A stretch of DNA of 64,000 nt from Peromyscus leucopus (taxonomy: Eukaryota > Chordata > Mammalia > Rodentia > Cricetidae), in NCBI RefSeq assembly GCF_004664715.2, contig NC_051083.1, positions 101,151,661-101,215,660 on the forward strand, written 5' to 3'. Both the position numbers and the translations under genes were made by a program. A model generated the notes under the pieces. The model saw only the letters and a program-made list of their open reading frames with translations. It did not search any database and was not told the DNA's origin. Below, piece by piece: positions 32,561 through 45,739 of the stretch (its first letter is position 1; each line of letters begins with the position of its first letter).

Positions 32561-32734
32561 GCTTTGGAGGGAGTTTTGGGAAACTTGCAAACTTAATTTC
32601 CTTGATTACTCCCCCCCAACCTTTTCTCCCCTTTTATGGCACAACAAACAGTTTACTCTTAAAGTATACTTCTGAAAGCCTTGAAGTCTCAGCTCTTTCT
32701 TAATTAAAAAATGGTATTTATTTTGCTTTTGAAT

Positions 32735-32912
32735 TCTGTGTCTGCGCATGTGCAGGTGCGCATATTGTCCAGAAGAGGGCATCAGATCCCCCTGAAACTG
32801 GAGTTAAAGGTGGTTGTGAGTCACCTGACATATGCTTTAGAAACTGCACTTGGGTCTTCTGCAAGAGAACTGTATCACACACTCTTAACTGCTGAGCCAT
32901 CTTTCTATCACT
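32735..32912 (-). mobile_element. B3-type SINE
   Basis: GAGGGCATCAGATCCCCCTG, GGAGTTAAAGGTGGTTGTGA and CTTAACTGCTGAGCCATCTT are an antisense B3/B2 SINE. Confidence 0.88.
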
Positions 32913-32939
32913 TTGATTCTTTTTTTTCTCACTAGAAAT

Positions 32940-33328
32940 AATTTTTATTTTTTAAATTGAAAATTAATATTTTTCATATAGTATATTCTAATTATGGTTT
33001 CTCCTTCCTCAGCTTCCCCAGCTCTTCCCCCTGCTCCCCCAACTCTTCACAGATCCTCCCCACTTCCCCACCCACCCAAATCCACATCCTTTCTCTCTCT
33101 CATTAGAATACAAATAGGCATCAAAAATAATAATAACAGAATAAAATAAGATAAAATAAAGGTAAACAGGCCAGAATATGACAAAACTAACAGGGGAGAA
33201 AAAAGAGCAAAAGCAACACATATAGATGCAAAGACACACATGGATCCACATACAAAAATACCATAAAAACGCAAAACCCGAAGCCATAATATATATGCAA
33301 AGGACCTGTAAAGAAGCATTATGAGGTG

Positions 33329-33366
<38 letters not shown>

Positions 33367-33840
33367 CGAGAATGCCATAGACTTTGTTTTATGTTGGCCA
33401 TCTATTGCTAGGCAAGGGGCCTGCCCTTAAGTGTGGTTTTCATACCCAGTGTTGCACCATTGGATAAAACTACTTTTTCCTTTGTGAGCAGTTATTAGTT
33501 GGAGATAGCTTCTGGCTTAGGCATGAGAACCCATGTCTACTTCCCCTCCAGCACTGGGACCTCATCTGGCTTAGATTTGTGCAGGCCCTGTGCACGCTTT
33601 CACAGTCTCTGTGAGTTCATATGAGTGTCAGTCCTATTGTGTCTAGCAGGCCTTCTTTCCTTGGTTTCCATCTTCCTCACTGGTTCTTACAATATGCCCC
33701 CTCAATTCTTAAGTATGTTGTTCAGATTGTGTAAGTTCTAATTTGTCTCTCAGGTCACTGATTCTTCCCTCTGATCTGTTCATGTGGTAAAACCCATCCG
33801 TGGATCTTTAGTTTTATAATCCTAAGTTCTCAAATTTGCC
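32940..33840 (-). mobile_element. L1 3'UTR, antisense
   Basis: CTCAGCTTCCCCAGCTCTTC, the AAATAAGATAAAATAAAGG stretch and CATAATATATATGCAAAGGA match the order at 2240-2560. The sense version of related sequence is at 42711-43690. Confidence 0.78.
33329..33363. repeat. poly(A) run, about 35 bp
   Basis: A homopolymer A tract inside the L1 3'UTR. Confidence 0.95.
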
Positions 33841-33879
33841 TCTTATTCTATAAAAATGTTTTCAGATACATTCATTTTA

Positions 33880-34065
33880 TTTCATATGTGTGAATGTTTT
33901 GTTATGTATATGTTCCACATGTGTGTCTGGTGCCCAGGGAAGTGAGAAGAGTGTTGAATCTTTTTGAACCGTAGTTATGAATGGTCGTGATACACACTTC
34001 GTGGGTGCTTGGAATTGAACATGGATTCTCTGCAGGAGTAGCAAGGGTTATCACCACATTTATTC
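33880..34065 (-). mobile_element. B3-type SINE, diverged
   Basis: GTGTGTCTGGTGCCCAGGGA and GGGTGCTTGGAATTGAACAT fit an antisense B3; the head is eroded. Confidence 0.6.
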
Positions 34066-34790
34066 TTTTATGTGTTCTCTTTCTTTGCTAATACTTTTTA
34101 ATCCATATTCTCAATGAGGTATTCATGCATACCAGGGATCACAAATGCCATCTCAGATGATAGAGATATTTGACTTATCTGATAGATTTAAAAGCATCTA
34201 TAATTTTAAATGAGTGATTAGAAACACCATCACAACAACTGAAAATGATGAGCCTTAGCAAGGAATTAGAAATTATTCTCTGACCCAACTCCAACAGAGA
34301 AGAGATTCAGTGCTTTAATCGTGGTTATTGAAGCTAACCCCAGACTCTCCCATGTGACTGTCACTGACCCTGTGCAGATAACGTTTGTTACTAGGTGTTG
34401 ACAATGAAAATGAAAGGTGTAGGTGAACATTGCTATGGTTTTGGGAAAGTGGATGGCAGGCTTCCCACTGGCCCTTTCCTGTCATATTGCAGGGGTCAAA
34501 GCACAGTTCGTTTTTCTGTGTTACCAAGTTCTCATTTCATGATCCTTCAGCTAATTGGAATAAGTTTCTTTAAAAAAAAAACATGCATATGATTAATCAG
34601 CATTTTCAGTCATGTTTGGCAGAGGGCAGAAGGAATAGGGAAATGCATCTACTGTTTCTTGTCGGGTATGAAACTTCCAGGACAGTTTATAATACATCCA
34701 AAATATTTTGCAAAATATTCATAATAAACCTTACTCATATATCACCCATATATCTTTGCTTCAGATTTAGCCCATTATTATATTGCTGTC
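34066..34790. other. unassigned stretch
   Basis: Frames at 34315-34592 and 34583-34963 were inspected and show no domain, signal or splice pattern. Confidence 0.4.
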
Positions 34791-34794
34791 TCCT

Positions 34795-35060
34795 AATGGC
34801 TCCCTCAGGGGAGGGGATGAGAAGGCATGGAGTCAAGGGCACAGACACCAGGCAACAGAAGACTAGTTTATTCAGCAATGGGAAAGGCCTTATATACCCT
34901 CCTCCCAGCACCCAGGCTGTGTCCAGATCTGGTGACACTGTGTGGTCACCCCTCATTGGCTAGGCATGATCAGGACCTCTGACCACATCTGTTGCTTGGC
35001 CCTCAGGCACAGTCCATGTTGGTTCATCTCTTGGCCTCATAGACTGTATCTTCCTATACT
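34795..35060 (-). mobile_element. LTR-like block, antisense
   Basis: On the minus strand TATATAAGGCC is followed some 25 nt later by AATAAAC, a compact TATA/poly(A) pair as in LTRs. Upstream GC-richer sequence contains CCAATGAG. Borders and family uncertain. Confidence 0.45.
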
Positions 35061-35254
35061 CATATACCTTCATACTTGCAATGGTAAGGTAAGTTCAATG
35101 TTTGTCTGAAAAATGTCTTTACTCACGTTTACACTTAAATACTTATCTGGGTACAGAATCCTAGTTAAAAACTTATTTTTCGTTTAGCTATTAGATAATA
35201 GATCGTGGGTCTATGCTTTTATCATATATTATTTTTAATTTTTATGATTATTTT

Positions 35255-35395
35255 CTTCGTATGTATATGTGTAGGCACATATGTGCCATGATGTGCATGT
35301 GGAAGTCAAAGGACAATTTGTGGGATTCGGGTCTCTCCTTCCATCACATAGGTTCCAGCCATCCAAACAGCCATCTCACTGGCCTTTATCCTGTA
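35255..35395 (-). mobile_element. SINE (B4/B3-like), diverged
   Basis: TGGAAGTCAAAGGACAATTT and CAGCCATCTCACTGGCC are the antisense head of a tRNA-derived rodent SINE. Confidence 0.65.
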
Positions 35396-35543
35396 TTATT
35401 GATTTGAAACCCCCTCTTATGATATCTGGTAGTTTTCCTACCTTGTTTCTATATGTGAATGTAATTTTATTTATTTTGATTACATATTTACTCTTTCAAG
35501 CTGAGTTCTTGCATCTTCCTTAAATTGTGGAAATCAAGTCTTT

Positions 35544-35905
35544 TGTGGTAGTTTGAAAGAAAATGGCTCTCTAAGGGAGTGGTACTATTAGGAAGTGTGG
35601 CCTTGTTGGAGTAGGTATGGTCTTGTTGAAGGAAGTATCACTGTGGAGGAGGGCTTTGATGTCTTTTACATGCTCAAGCCATTCCCAGTGAGTCAGTCAG
35701 TTCATTTTCTGTTGCCTGCCTATCAAGATGTAGGACTCTGAACTCCAGCATTATGTCTGCCTGCATGCCACCATGTCCCACCCACCATGATGACAATGGA
35801 CTAAACCTCTGAAAATATAAACCACTCCAATTAAATGTTTTTCCTTTATAAAAGCTGCCATGGTCATGGTGTCTTTTCACAGCAATAAAAACCCTTGCTA
35901 AGATA
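35544..35905 (+). mobile_element. solo LTR, ERVL/MaLR-like
   Basis: TGTGGTAGTTTGAAAGAAAA, GTGTGGCCTTGTTGGAGTAG, CAATTAAATGTTTTTCCTTT and the end GCTAAGATA match the LTR pair at 61166-61551 and 62559-63091. Confidence 0.78.
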
Positions 35906-37820
35906 CTTTTCAATATTTCTTCTTTTCTTTTTTGTAGTCTTCAGTAGGAATGATTGCTATATGCATGTTATAGCTTTTACCATTCACAGTTCCATCTTTT
36001 AATCTCTCCTTACTCCTTTATAGCTTAATCCTACATCAATTGGATTTTTTAATTTAGTGAATATTTTCATTCCTGAAAGATTGGAATAGTTTTTAATTAA
36101 AATTACTATGCATCTTTAGAAAATCTTTAGTGTAGGTTACATATGTGTGACCTATATCCTGTTTATCATTTAAGCACATGTATACAGTTTAGTTGCTGTT
36201 TGTCTTCTCCTTTCCTTTTGTTCTGATCTTTTCTTTTTCCTATTGGAAGTCTCTGTTATTCTGTTCTGTAAGGTTGTCCTTACAGAGTCATTTCTGTACA
36301 GACTTGTGCTAGAGGCAGTTGGGATTTAATCCACTAGGATGTGTTCACACCATATGTAATATAAATTCAGACTCAATGAGGGCAATTTATCATAAGATGG
36401 AAGCTTTCTTTCATTTCACTTTGTAGACTTTTTTGTTTGTTGTCCACTCAGTAAGCAGGCCAGAGATGTTTCCTTGAAGCATCCCTGGGCTACTGAAGAC
36501 TGTTTTTTTCTCCTAGTTCTCTCTTCTCAGGATATAGCTTATCATATTTATGGTTCCATTTACAGCTCTCTTTCTTACACAGGTACAAGGTCATGAGCCA
36601 CTTCCCTGAAAAGGCTTTTGACAGGCCCATTACTGTCAATGCCTACAAGCAATTAAAATTGCCCTAAGATCACCATAGTAGTAGCTAATGTGCTTATCAC
36701 TCAAGGCTTGAGTTCCTTGTTTATTATGGCAACTAGGAATTTTGCTTTCAAGATTTATCATGATTTTTAAAATTGTCGTAATTCATTCATCATTTCTATG
36801 TCCTTATAGCAGTGTTTGGTGGTAGACCGGTTTGTCATGTTGATAGAACTATTATAGAAATTACTTTGAATAGTGTAAAAATGCAGTGGATATGCTTTAC
36901 TGTGTGCTTTTATGGTCATTATCCTTGAAAATGTATTTTTGCAGAAGAAAAATCCCTCTATGACTCAATCTCAAGCAAATAAATATACAGGTATGTAACC
37001 AATTACAAAATACTATGAACAAACTTTCTACCTTTTAGGGAACTGATAGTCTTCTTAGTATAGGGTATGTTTTGAGCATACTTGTCTGTAATGGACAAAT
37101 GGAAACGTGTTTGCTGTTGTTTTGTTGAAATCTCCAAATTAGGTAATACAGTTTCTATGTCTAGCCCTCATTTAGCTACAAGTATGCCTGATAATTTCTG
37201 AGGTTGTCTACTTCCATTATAAAACCATGAACATTTTTTGGACACTAATTTTTCCCAGTATTTTGACTTAGAGTAAGTTTGTTTCATCCAAATAAAACAT
37301 TTTTCATTTCAATAAAACCTTCCTGCTTATGATTTTTACTGAAATTTGCATATTTTATGTTTTATTGTATTTATTTACATTTAGAAAAATGGCTGTACCA
37401 TAATAGGAGATAAACATATCCCTTGCCATTACGTATTATTTATTTTTTATCTCTTTTGGTCCTAAAGCAGATACTAGTAACTAGTGGGAGTGTTTGTAGG
37501 GTATCTTTTGGGACAGGGTTCCACAACTCTGCATTTTGATTGGTTGTGGTTTTCTGTAATGATCTCTGTCTGTTTGAAAGAGATGTTTCCTTGATGCTGG
37601 GAAAATACTTATGTATATATATGTATTATAAGAAGCTTCTACAGTGGTATGTTTCCATTTGACTTTTCCAAAATTATTCAACGTTAGTTATTCATTCCCA
37701 TAACTCCTCAACCACACTGCCTTCTCATCTCCACCTCATGTAACCCTTCTTGCTCCACTATTCGTCATTCTCTCTTTATACTACTGACATTCTATTTCCC
37801 CTTTCCTACAAGCCTCTTGC
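35906..37820. other. long unassigned AT-rich stretch
   Basis: About 1.9 kb of AT-rich DNA, with no intact frame over 66 codons and no clear repeat. It may be diverged old L1. Confidence 0.4.
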
Positions 37821-37827
37821 CTTACTG

Positions 37828-38245
37828 TGTAGATGTAACCAACCGTCTTATTAAATAAGAAACACAGAACCAATGTAAAAGAGAAAGCAGAGAGGTCAGA
37901 GCTCAGAGCTAAAATCTCACCCTTCCTCGTGTGAGCTCCTAGCCTCCCGAAAGAGAGCTATTTCCTGTGTGTAAGTCGTTTCATAGTCATTCTGCCTTCT
38001 CATTGGTTGTAAACCCAAACACGTGACTGCCTCGTCACTGTCTGAATGTACAGCCCCCTAGTTCTTAAAGGCATATGTCTCCAATGCTGGCTGTATCCCT
38101 GTACACACAGAAATCTATAGGATTAAAGGCATGTGCCACCACCGCCATGCTCTTTCTATGGCTCTAATAGCTCTGACCCCTGGACAACTTTATTTATTAA
38201 CATACAATCAAAATCACATTTCAGTACAATTAGAATACCACCACA
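37828..38245 (-). mobile_element. solo LTR with exact 6-bp target duplication
   Basis: On the minus strand it opens TGTGGTGGTATTCTAATTGT, has AATAAATAAAG, a GGCGGTGGTGGCACATGCCT SINE-like block, and ends ACATCTACA. TTACTG flanks it at 37822-37827 and 38246-38251. Same general plan as 22941-23456. A 6-bp duplication fits class II ERVs. Confidence 0.85.
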
Positions 38246-38251
38246 TTACTG

Positions 38252-38822
38252 TTTTCCTAACTTCTATAGGTACTACATTTTAAATACATATATTTAAAAT
38301 TAAAAGCTAATATCCACATGTGAATCAAAACCTGTGACATTTCTTTTTTGTTCTTGGTCAATTCACTCGGAATGATTATTCCCAGTTTCATCATTGACCT
38401 CTGCATTTTAAAACTTCATTTTTCTTAACAAGTGACTAATATTCCATTGTGTGAATGTGTCACATGTTCTTTATGCATTCATTAACTGATGGGCATTTAA
38501 GCATTTTCTTGCTAGTATGAATAGTGAAGCAATGACTATGCATAGGCAACTATTTCTGTAGTAGAATATAGAATCCTTTGGGTACATGTCATGGAGAGCT
38601 ACAGCTAGAGCATTGGTAGATAAATTTCTAGCTTTTTGAGGAACCTTCACACTGATTTCTATTCTAGATGCACCAGTTTTCACTCAAACCAGTAGTGAAT
38701 AAGTGTTCCCCTTCCCCACACCCATGCCAATATTTGTTTTCATTTGATTTTTATCCTAACCATTCTGACTGCAGTAATATGAAATCTCAAAGCAATTTTA
38801 GCTTACATTTCTCTGAAGGCTA

Positions 38823-38853
<31 letters not shown>

Positions 38854-40080
38854 CAGACACATAGATTTCTTCTTTTGAGAACTCTGTTGGGTCCCATGTC
38901 CAAGTTGTTAATTGGGTTGTTTTCTTGTTGTTTGGTTTATTGAGTTCTGTGTATATCTAATGCTCTGTCAGATGCATATATGGTAAAGATATGGTTCTTA
39001 TTCTATATTCTGCACACTTGAATGATAATGTCTTTTGCTTAATGTCTGTGATACTGGGATGCTCTTCAGAAAGTCCTTTTTTGTACCTATATAGGTTGAA
39101 TCATAACACCTACTTTCTCCTCTAACTGAATAGGGGCTTTAGGTATTGTGTTGATGTCCTTGATCCACTTGGAGTTGAGTTTTGTGCAGCACCATTTCTT
39201 GAAGATTCTGTCTTTTCTTCCATGTATATTTTTGTCTTCTTTGTAAAAATTTAAGAAGCTGTAGGTGAATAGGCTTATATCTACATCTTCAATTCTACCA
39301 AACTCACCACAGTGTCTTTTTTTTCTGTTAATGGCATGTTTTTTTTTATTAGTATACCTCTATAACATATCTTGAAATCAGGGATGGTGATAACTTTTTC
39401 AGTGTTTATATGGTTCAGGATTGTTTTGGCTATCCTGGTTGTGTGTGTGTGTGTGTGTGTTGTGTGTGTGTGTGTGTGTGTATTTGATGTGAATTTTCAA
39501 TTGCCTTTTCAATTTCTATGAAGAATTGTATTAGAATTTTGATTGAGATTACAATGAATTTATATAATCTCTTTGATATGATGGCCATTTTCATAATATT
39601 GATCCTGACAATATATTAACATGGAGGACTTTCTATCTTTTGGTCTCTTCTTTAATTTGTTTCATTAGTGTCTCAAAGTTTGTATTTGTACAAGTCTTTC
39701 ACTTCCTTGGTTAGATTTATTTCAAGATACTTTAGTTTGTTTTTGTGGATATTATGAATGAGATTGTTTCTGTGACCTCTTTCTTAGTATATTTATTATT
39801 GACATGTAGGAAGGCTTATTAATTTTATATCTTTGATGAATGTATTTATCAACTGTAGGATTTTTTTCTGGTGGAGTCTTTAGGATCTTTTATGTACACA
39901 TTCATATCATCTTCAAATAAGGATGCTTTGACATCTTTCTTTTCTAGGTATATCCCCTTATCTCTTTCACTTGACGTGCTTCCAGCATTACATTGTAAAG
40001 GAGTGCAAAGTGTTGACATCTTTGTCTTGTTCCTGATTTTACAAAAAATGCTTTGACTTTTTCTCCATTTAGCATGAGGT
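38252..40080 (-). mobile_element. L1 ORF2 (3' half), antisense
   Basis: Reverse-complement ORF2 from the C-terminal region (CTAATATTCCATTGTGTGAA) to the RT domain (minus-strand frame 39849-40154 with SLFEDDMNVYI, PKDSTRK). The catalytic-region FADDM-type motif reads FEDDM, and frames are broken. (TA)n at 38829-38852 and (GT)n at 39439-39480 lie within. Confidence 0.82.
39439..39480. repeat. (GT)n microsatellite
   Basis: A GT run of about 42 bp with one TT interruption. Confidence 0.95.
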
Positions 40081-40179
40081 AGGCTCTGGATTTCATGTAT
40101 TTTTAAAAAAAATATTAACAAATAATTTTTTTCTCCCTCAGAATCTAGTTGCATTTACCTTATACTTTAGCTTTACAAT

Positions 40180-40378
40180 TTTTAAAACTGGCTTAGTAGT
40201 TCAAACCACCTGCTGCCTTTGCAGAGGACTGGGGTTCAATTCCCAGCACCGACATGGTGGCTCAAGACCATGCAGAACTCCAGGTCCAGGTTATCTAACA
40301 CTCTCTTCTAGCCTTAAATGGCACCAGGCACACATGTAGTGTACATAAATTTATGTAAGCAACACACATAAACAAACA
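40180..40378 (+). mobile_element. B2/B3 SINE
   Basis: Sense tRNA-derived head (CTTAGTAGTTCAAACCACCT, GGGTTCAATTCCCAGCACC) and body CATGGTGGCTCAAGACCATG. Confidence 0.85.
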
Positions 40379-41470
40379 AACAAGTAGATAAATAAATCCA
40401 TTACATTTTTTAAAAAAATCCCTGAGGATTTTTAGCCTGTTTACAATCCGATATGTTTCTGTAGTTATCAGAGAGACAGTAACATTGTGTAAAAACCTAG
40501 ATTTCATAGTTACAAGCATTGTATTCCCATAATCCTTGCTTAAATTATAATCGTGACCTCTGACCAGTTATTTACTTATATAACAACCCAGGTTTCTTAT
40601 CTACAAGGTACAATAATTAATATCTACTTTCTACTTTATCTAAACTTGGAAATTTTTATAAGTAAAGAACCATCTTCCTTTTTGGATGATTTGAAGGACT
40701 TGGCACTAATCATTCTTTAAATATTTCTTACCTGAATATTATTATAGTGCTTAATATTTTTACATTGTTTGCCATGTGAGTTATTGAACATATACTTTCT
40801 GAACAGAATGAATCCTTTATGAATCCCTTACCATAAAATAAAATTTAAGTTTAATGTATTTACTTCTCTGTCCCCTAAAACTTGCTAGTAGGAGTACAGA
40901 TCTCCAAACTAGCAGAACTGAATATACTTGGGGAGCTAATTAGAAATGTAGAATTGTAAGCTCAATACACCCTTACTGAGTGAGAATATATATTTTAACC
41001 ATATGTACATTAAATTGCAAAACATATTAATCTAATTGACTGTGGAAGGATAAAGATTCCTTTGGATATCAGAATGTGGTTCAAGTGTGGGTAGATGATA
41101 TTACTATAGTTCAAGGATGTCACACATTAAGATGGCAGCAGAAAAAACAAGAAAGAACCAAAAGAAGGATTCTAATAGAGACATGCAATTCATTTAATAT
41201 TTCTGAGGAATTATGCACTGTATGGCAGAGAGAATTGATAATCTAAATAAATAAAATAAAAGAAGATAAACAGAGAGTGAATGGGCTGTCTAGCATCAAT
41301 TCATGTGGACTATTTTTCATTTTTAGTTAAAACATTATATATTTTTTAAAACAATCTCTTCTCAGCTAGTAAAACTTTCTAGAGGCCCTATAATTATGAA
41401 CACGTTGGTCCATTGTTATACCAAATATAAAATACCTTATCATTTGTAGTACACAAATCTAGGATGCAGT
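40379..41470. other. unassigned stretch
   Basis: AT-rich; 40990-41260 has sense L1-like A-rich wording but is too short to assign. Confidence 0.35.
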
Positions 41471-41479
41471 CTTCTAACC

Positions 41480-42553
41480 AAATTGGTTTGAAGACACACT
41501 TTTAAAACTATTTGATCAACAGCTCAATTAGGTGTAACTCATTCCCCAAACTGGAGTCTTCAGTTGGCAATGAGGAAGGTCCAGATGGGGCTCTGTCTGT
41601 TATGTTATTAAGAATATGGCAGCAATGAACATGGATAAGCAAGTGTCTCTGTAGTAGGATGCAGAATATATGTAGAGTATATGCACAAGAATGATATAGC
41701 TGAACCTTGGGGTAGCTCAATTCTCAATTTCCTGAGGAACTGCCACACTGATTTCCACAGTGGCTGTACAAGTTTGCATTCCAGCAACAATGGATGAATG
41801 TTCCCCTTACTATGCATCTTTGCCAGCATGAGTTGTTGTTCACTTTATTGGTCTTGGCCATTCTGACTAGTGTAAGATGAAATCTCAAAGTAGTTTTGAT
41901 TTAAATTTCCCTGATTATTAAGAATGTTTAACATTTTTTTAAGTACTTCACAGCCATTCTTTTTTTCTCTTTGGAGAAGTCTGTTTACATCTGTACCTTA
42001 TTTTTTTAATAGGGTTGTTTTTTGATGTCCAGTTTTTTGAGCTATTTATGTATTTCAGAAATTATCCCTCTATTAGATATGTGGTTCATAAAAATATTTT
42101 CCTATGCTGTAGTGTGCTACTTTGCTTGAATGCTGGTGTCCATTGTCATACCAAAGCTTTTCAATTTCATGAGGTCCTATTTATTAATTTTATTAATTGT
42201 TGTTTTTAGTGCCTGTGCTATCAGTGTTCTGTTTGAAAAGTCCTTTTCTGTGCCAATGAATTTAAGACTATTTCCCATTTTCTTTTCAATCAGATTCAAT
42301 GTATCTGCTCCTAAATTAAAGTATTTGATTCATTTGGAGTTTTATGCTGGGTGATAAGTATGGATCTATTTACCATTTGTTGAACACTTGCTGTCTGTAG
42401 GTGTGTGGATTTATGTCTGAGTTTTAAATTCAATTTCATTGAACATGTTTTTTTTATGCCAACACCGTGCTGTTGAAATCAGGAATGGTGACTCTTTCAG
42501 AAGTTCTTTTATTGCATAGGATTGCTTTAGCTAGCATGTGCATGTATGTGTGT

Positions 42554-42613
<60 letters not shown>

Positions 42614-42710
42614 CCATGTGAAGCTGAAATTTGTACTTTTAAGTTCTGTGAAAAATTGTGTTAGAATTTTTATTTGGATTTCTTTGAATCTGTGCATTAC
42701 TTTTGATAAT
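41480..42710 (-). mobile_element. L1 ORF2 segment, inverted part of a twin-primed L1
   Basis: Antisense ORF2 from the C-terminal region (minus frame 41608-41829 with LLLECKLVQPLWKSVWQFLR) to RT-proximal sequence. It abuts a sense L1 3'UTR at about 42711. Confidence 0.75.
42555..42611. repeat. (GA)n microsatellite
   Basis: A pure GA run of about 56 bp. The 99-codon frame 42546-42845 starting RERERE derives from it. Confidence 0.96.
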
Positions 42711-43690
42711 GGGGACCCTCAAACAACCCAGGCTGTTGACAAGGCTATTGGTTGCTCTCCACAAACTGATGTCAAGGCCCTGCTGCTAAAGCCAATACCC
42801 ATACTACCCATTGAACATGGAGATGTTGAGCTTGAGCCTACCTAGAGCCTTCATCTCTACTGACTATACTATTCAGGGCACTGGAAGGTACTTTGCATGC
42901 TACCAAAGGGAAAGGAAAAAACCAACCCAAGCTACAAATCCTTCTATCTACAATGGTGAACTACATGCAAGATGAGCTAGTGCAATAGTGGAACAAAGCT
43001 TGTAAGATTAACCAATCACTATCTTATTAGATTTATGACCACTTCATGAGATGGAACCAGTCCCTAACACTGCTCATATGGTCAAGAACCTGAAACTAGA
43101 TAGCCCAGAAACCTAGGGGAAAAAGAAATACTACTAAAGAAATGTAGCAACAAAATAACTCCTAATGGCTTTCTGTTAGAGTCATATATCTGCCATCACC
43201 AGAGAAGTTTCATCCTGAAGTAGATGAGAATAAATTCAGAGACTTGCAGCCAAAAAATGTGCAGAGAGTGAGGGACCTTGGAACACTCTATCCAAAGCTG
43301 GATGTCTTTATTAACTCCTGCCCCCTCGTGGCTAAGGGGACCCTGTGGAAAAGAGCCAGAGGGAATACATAACACCAAGAAAACAAAGTCTTCTAAACAC
43401 AGCAGTAGTGCAGTCACACATATGAACTCACAGAGTCTGTGGCATCATACACAGGGCATGCATAGTAGGTCTGGGCTTGATGGGGTCCCAGTGTTGAGAG
43501 TAGAAGTGGAGAAAACTCTACTTTCCTAACCCAGAAGCTATCTCCAACTGCTAACTACTCGCAAATGAAAACTTAATTTTCTCCAGTGGGCTCTCACTGA
43601 GTATACAAACCACTCTTAAGACCAGACCCTATGCTTAGCAGTGGATGGCCCCCACAAAATGAACTCAATGGTAGTTTTGGAGTTTTATAT
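42711..43690 (+). mobile_element. L1 3'UTR, sense part of a twin-primed L1
   Basis: ATGGTGAACTACATGCAAGA, ACCTGAAACTAGATAGCCCA and CCAGAAGCTATCTCCAACTG follow in rodent L1 3'UTR order, and the related antisense copy is at 32940-33840. Confidence 0.72.
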
Positions 43691-43734
43691 GAATGTGTGT
43701 GTGCTTTTGTTTTGTTTTATTATATTTTATTATT

Positions 43735-45500
43735 AAATTTTTTCATTTATTTTACATACTGACCACAGTTCCCCCCATCCTCTCCTCCTATTTCTTCCCT
43801 CTACCTCCCTTCTGCTCCCAAAAATTCCTCCTTTGTTTCTGTTCAGAAAGGGTCAGGCCTCCCAAAGGTGTCAACAAAGCATGGCATATCAAGTTGAGAT
43901 AGGACTAAGCTCCTCCCCTTGCATTAAGGCTGGACAAGGCAACCCAGTATGAGGAATGTTCCCAAGAACTAGCCAGTGTTAGGGGCAGGCCGTGATCTCA
44001 CTAAGAGTCCCACAAGCTACACAACTGTCACATATATGTAGAAGGCCTACATCAGTCCCGTGTAGGCTCCCTGGTTGTTGGTTCAGACTCTCTGAGTTCC
44101 TATGAGCCATGTTAGTTGTTTCTGTGAGTTTTCTTGTGACATTCTTGACTCCCACCCTGGCTCTTACAGTCCTTCCTCCCTCTATTCAGCAGGGTTACCA
44201 GAACTGGACCTAATGTGCAGTTGCAAGTCTCTGCATCTATTTCTATCATTTACTGAATGAAGGCTCTCTGATGACAATTGGGGTAGTTACCAATCTGATC
44301 ACAGAAGATGGCCAGTTAAGGCTACATATCCACTATTGCTAGGACTCTTAGCTGGGGTCATCCTTGTAGATTCATGGGAATTTCCCTTACACTGGGTTTC
44401 TACCTGACCCCAAAATGCCCCCCAAATCAAGACATCTTTTTTAGTACTCTCCCTCTTCATCCACCCCAACCTAACCCCTCATGTTCCCCTCCCTACCTGT
44501 TTCCAGTCTATCTAGGAGATCTCTTGTATTTCCGCATCCAAGGGAAATCTATGCATCCCCCTTCAGGCCTTCCCTGTTACTTAGCCTCTCTGTGTCTGTC
44601 TGTTGTAGCATGGTTATTCTTTACAGATAATATCCACTTATGAGTGAGTACATACTGTGTTTGTCTTTATGGATCTGAGTTACCTCCCTCAGGATGATTT
44701 TTTCTAGTTCCATCCATTTGCCTGCAAATTTCCTGATATCATTGTTTCTAACAGCTGAGTAATATTCCATTGTGTAAATGTACCACATTTTCTTTATTTA
44801 TTCTTCAGTTGAAAGGCATCTAGGTTGTTTTCAGGTTCTGGTTATTATGAATGATGCTGCTATTAACATAGTTAAGCCCGAGTCCTTGTGGTATGATTGA
44901 GCATCTTTTGGGTATATGCCCAAGAGTGGTATACCTTGTATTAGTGTAGATTGTTTCCCAATTATCTGAGAAACGCCATACTGATTTCCAAAGTGGCTGT
45001 ATAAGTTTGCATTCACACCAGCAATGGCGGAGTGTTCCCCTTGCTCCACATCCTCTCCAACATAAGCTGTCCTCAGTGTTTTTGATCTTAGACATTCTGA
45101 CAGGTATAAGATGATATCTTCAAGTCATTTTTGATTTGCATTCTCCTGATGACTAAGACTGTTGAGCAATTTCTTAAATGTCTTTTGGCCATTTGAGGTT
45201 CTTCTGTTGAGAGTTCTCTATTTAGATCTGTACCTCATTTTTGAATTTGATTATTTGGTTTGTTGATGTCTATTGTCTTGAGTTCTTTATATATTTTGGA
45301 GATCAGCCCTCTTTCAGATGTGGAGTTAGTGAAGATCTTTTCCCATTCTGTAAGCTGCCATTTTGTCTTATTGACAGTGTCCTTTGCCTTACAGAAGCTT
45401 TTCAGTTTCATGAGGTCCCATTTATTAACTGTCAATCTCAGTGCCTGTCCTATTGGTGCATTATTCAGGAAGTTGTCTCCTGTGCCTGATAGAAGAGAAA
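43735..45500 (-). mobile_element. L1 3'UTR and ORF2 3' part, antisense
   Basis: The 3'UTR (43735-44640) is followed by ORF2 C-terminal sequence. The minus-strand frames 44820-45095 (WRGCGARGTLRHCWCECKLI) and 45235-45435 (NKWDLMKLKSFCKAKDTVNK) are clear L1 ORF2 C-terminal motifs, including the Cys-rich region. Stops separate them. Confidence 0.9.
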
Positions 45501-45739
45501 GTGGGAAATAGCCTAGAACACATTGAAGATTTCCTTTGTCTCATAATACTTTGGGAATTTTTTTCTTTTTTTCATTTCTTACCATATGGGTCTTTTTCAT
45601 AATATGATATGGTTTCTAATTTTGTGTTTTATAGGATTTCTTTGATTTTTACAACCACTGAATGAGGGGGAGATTGCAAAGGTAGACACCGAAGTAATTA
45701 GAAAGATTACACTGACCTGAATGAGGTTAAGGTATAAGA
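45501..45739. other. short L1-flanking stretch
   Basis: ORF2-like wording fades here; no distinct feature. Confidence 0.35.

Noticed and set aside
42546..42845. Frame starting with RERERE
   Set aside because: It arises from the (GA)n microsatellite followed by L1 3'UTR sequence.
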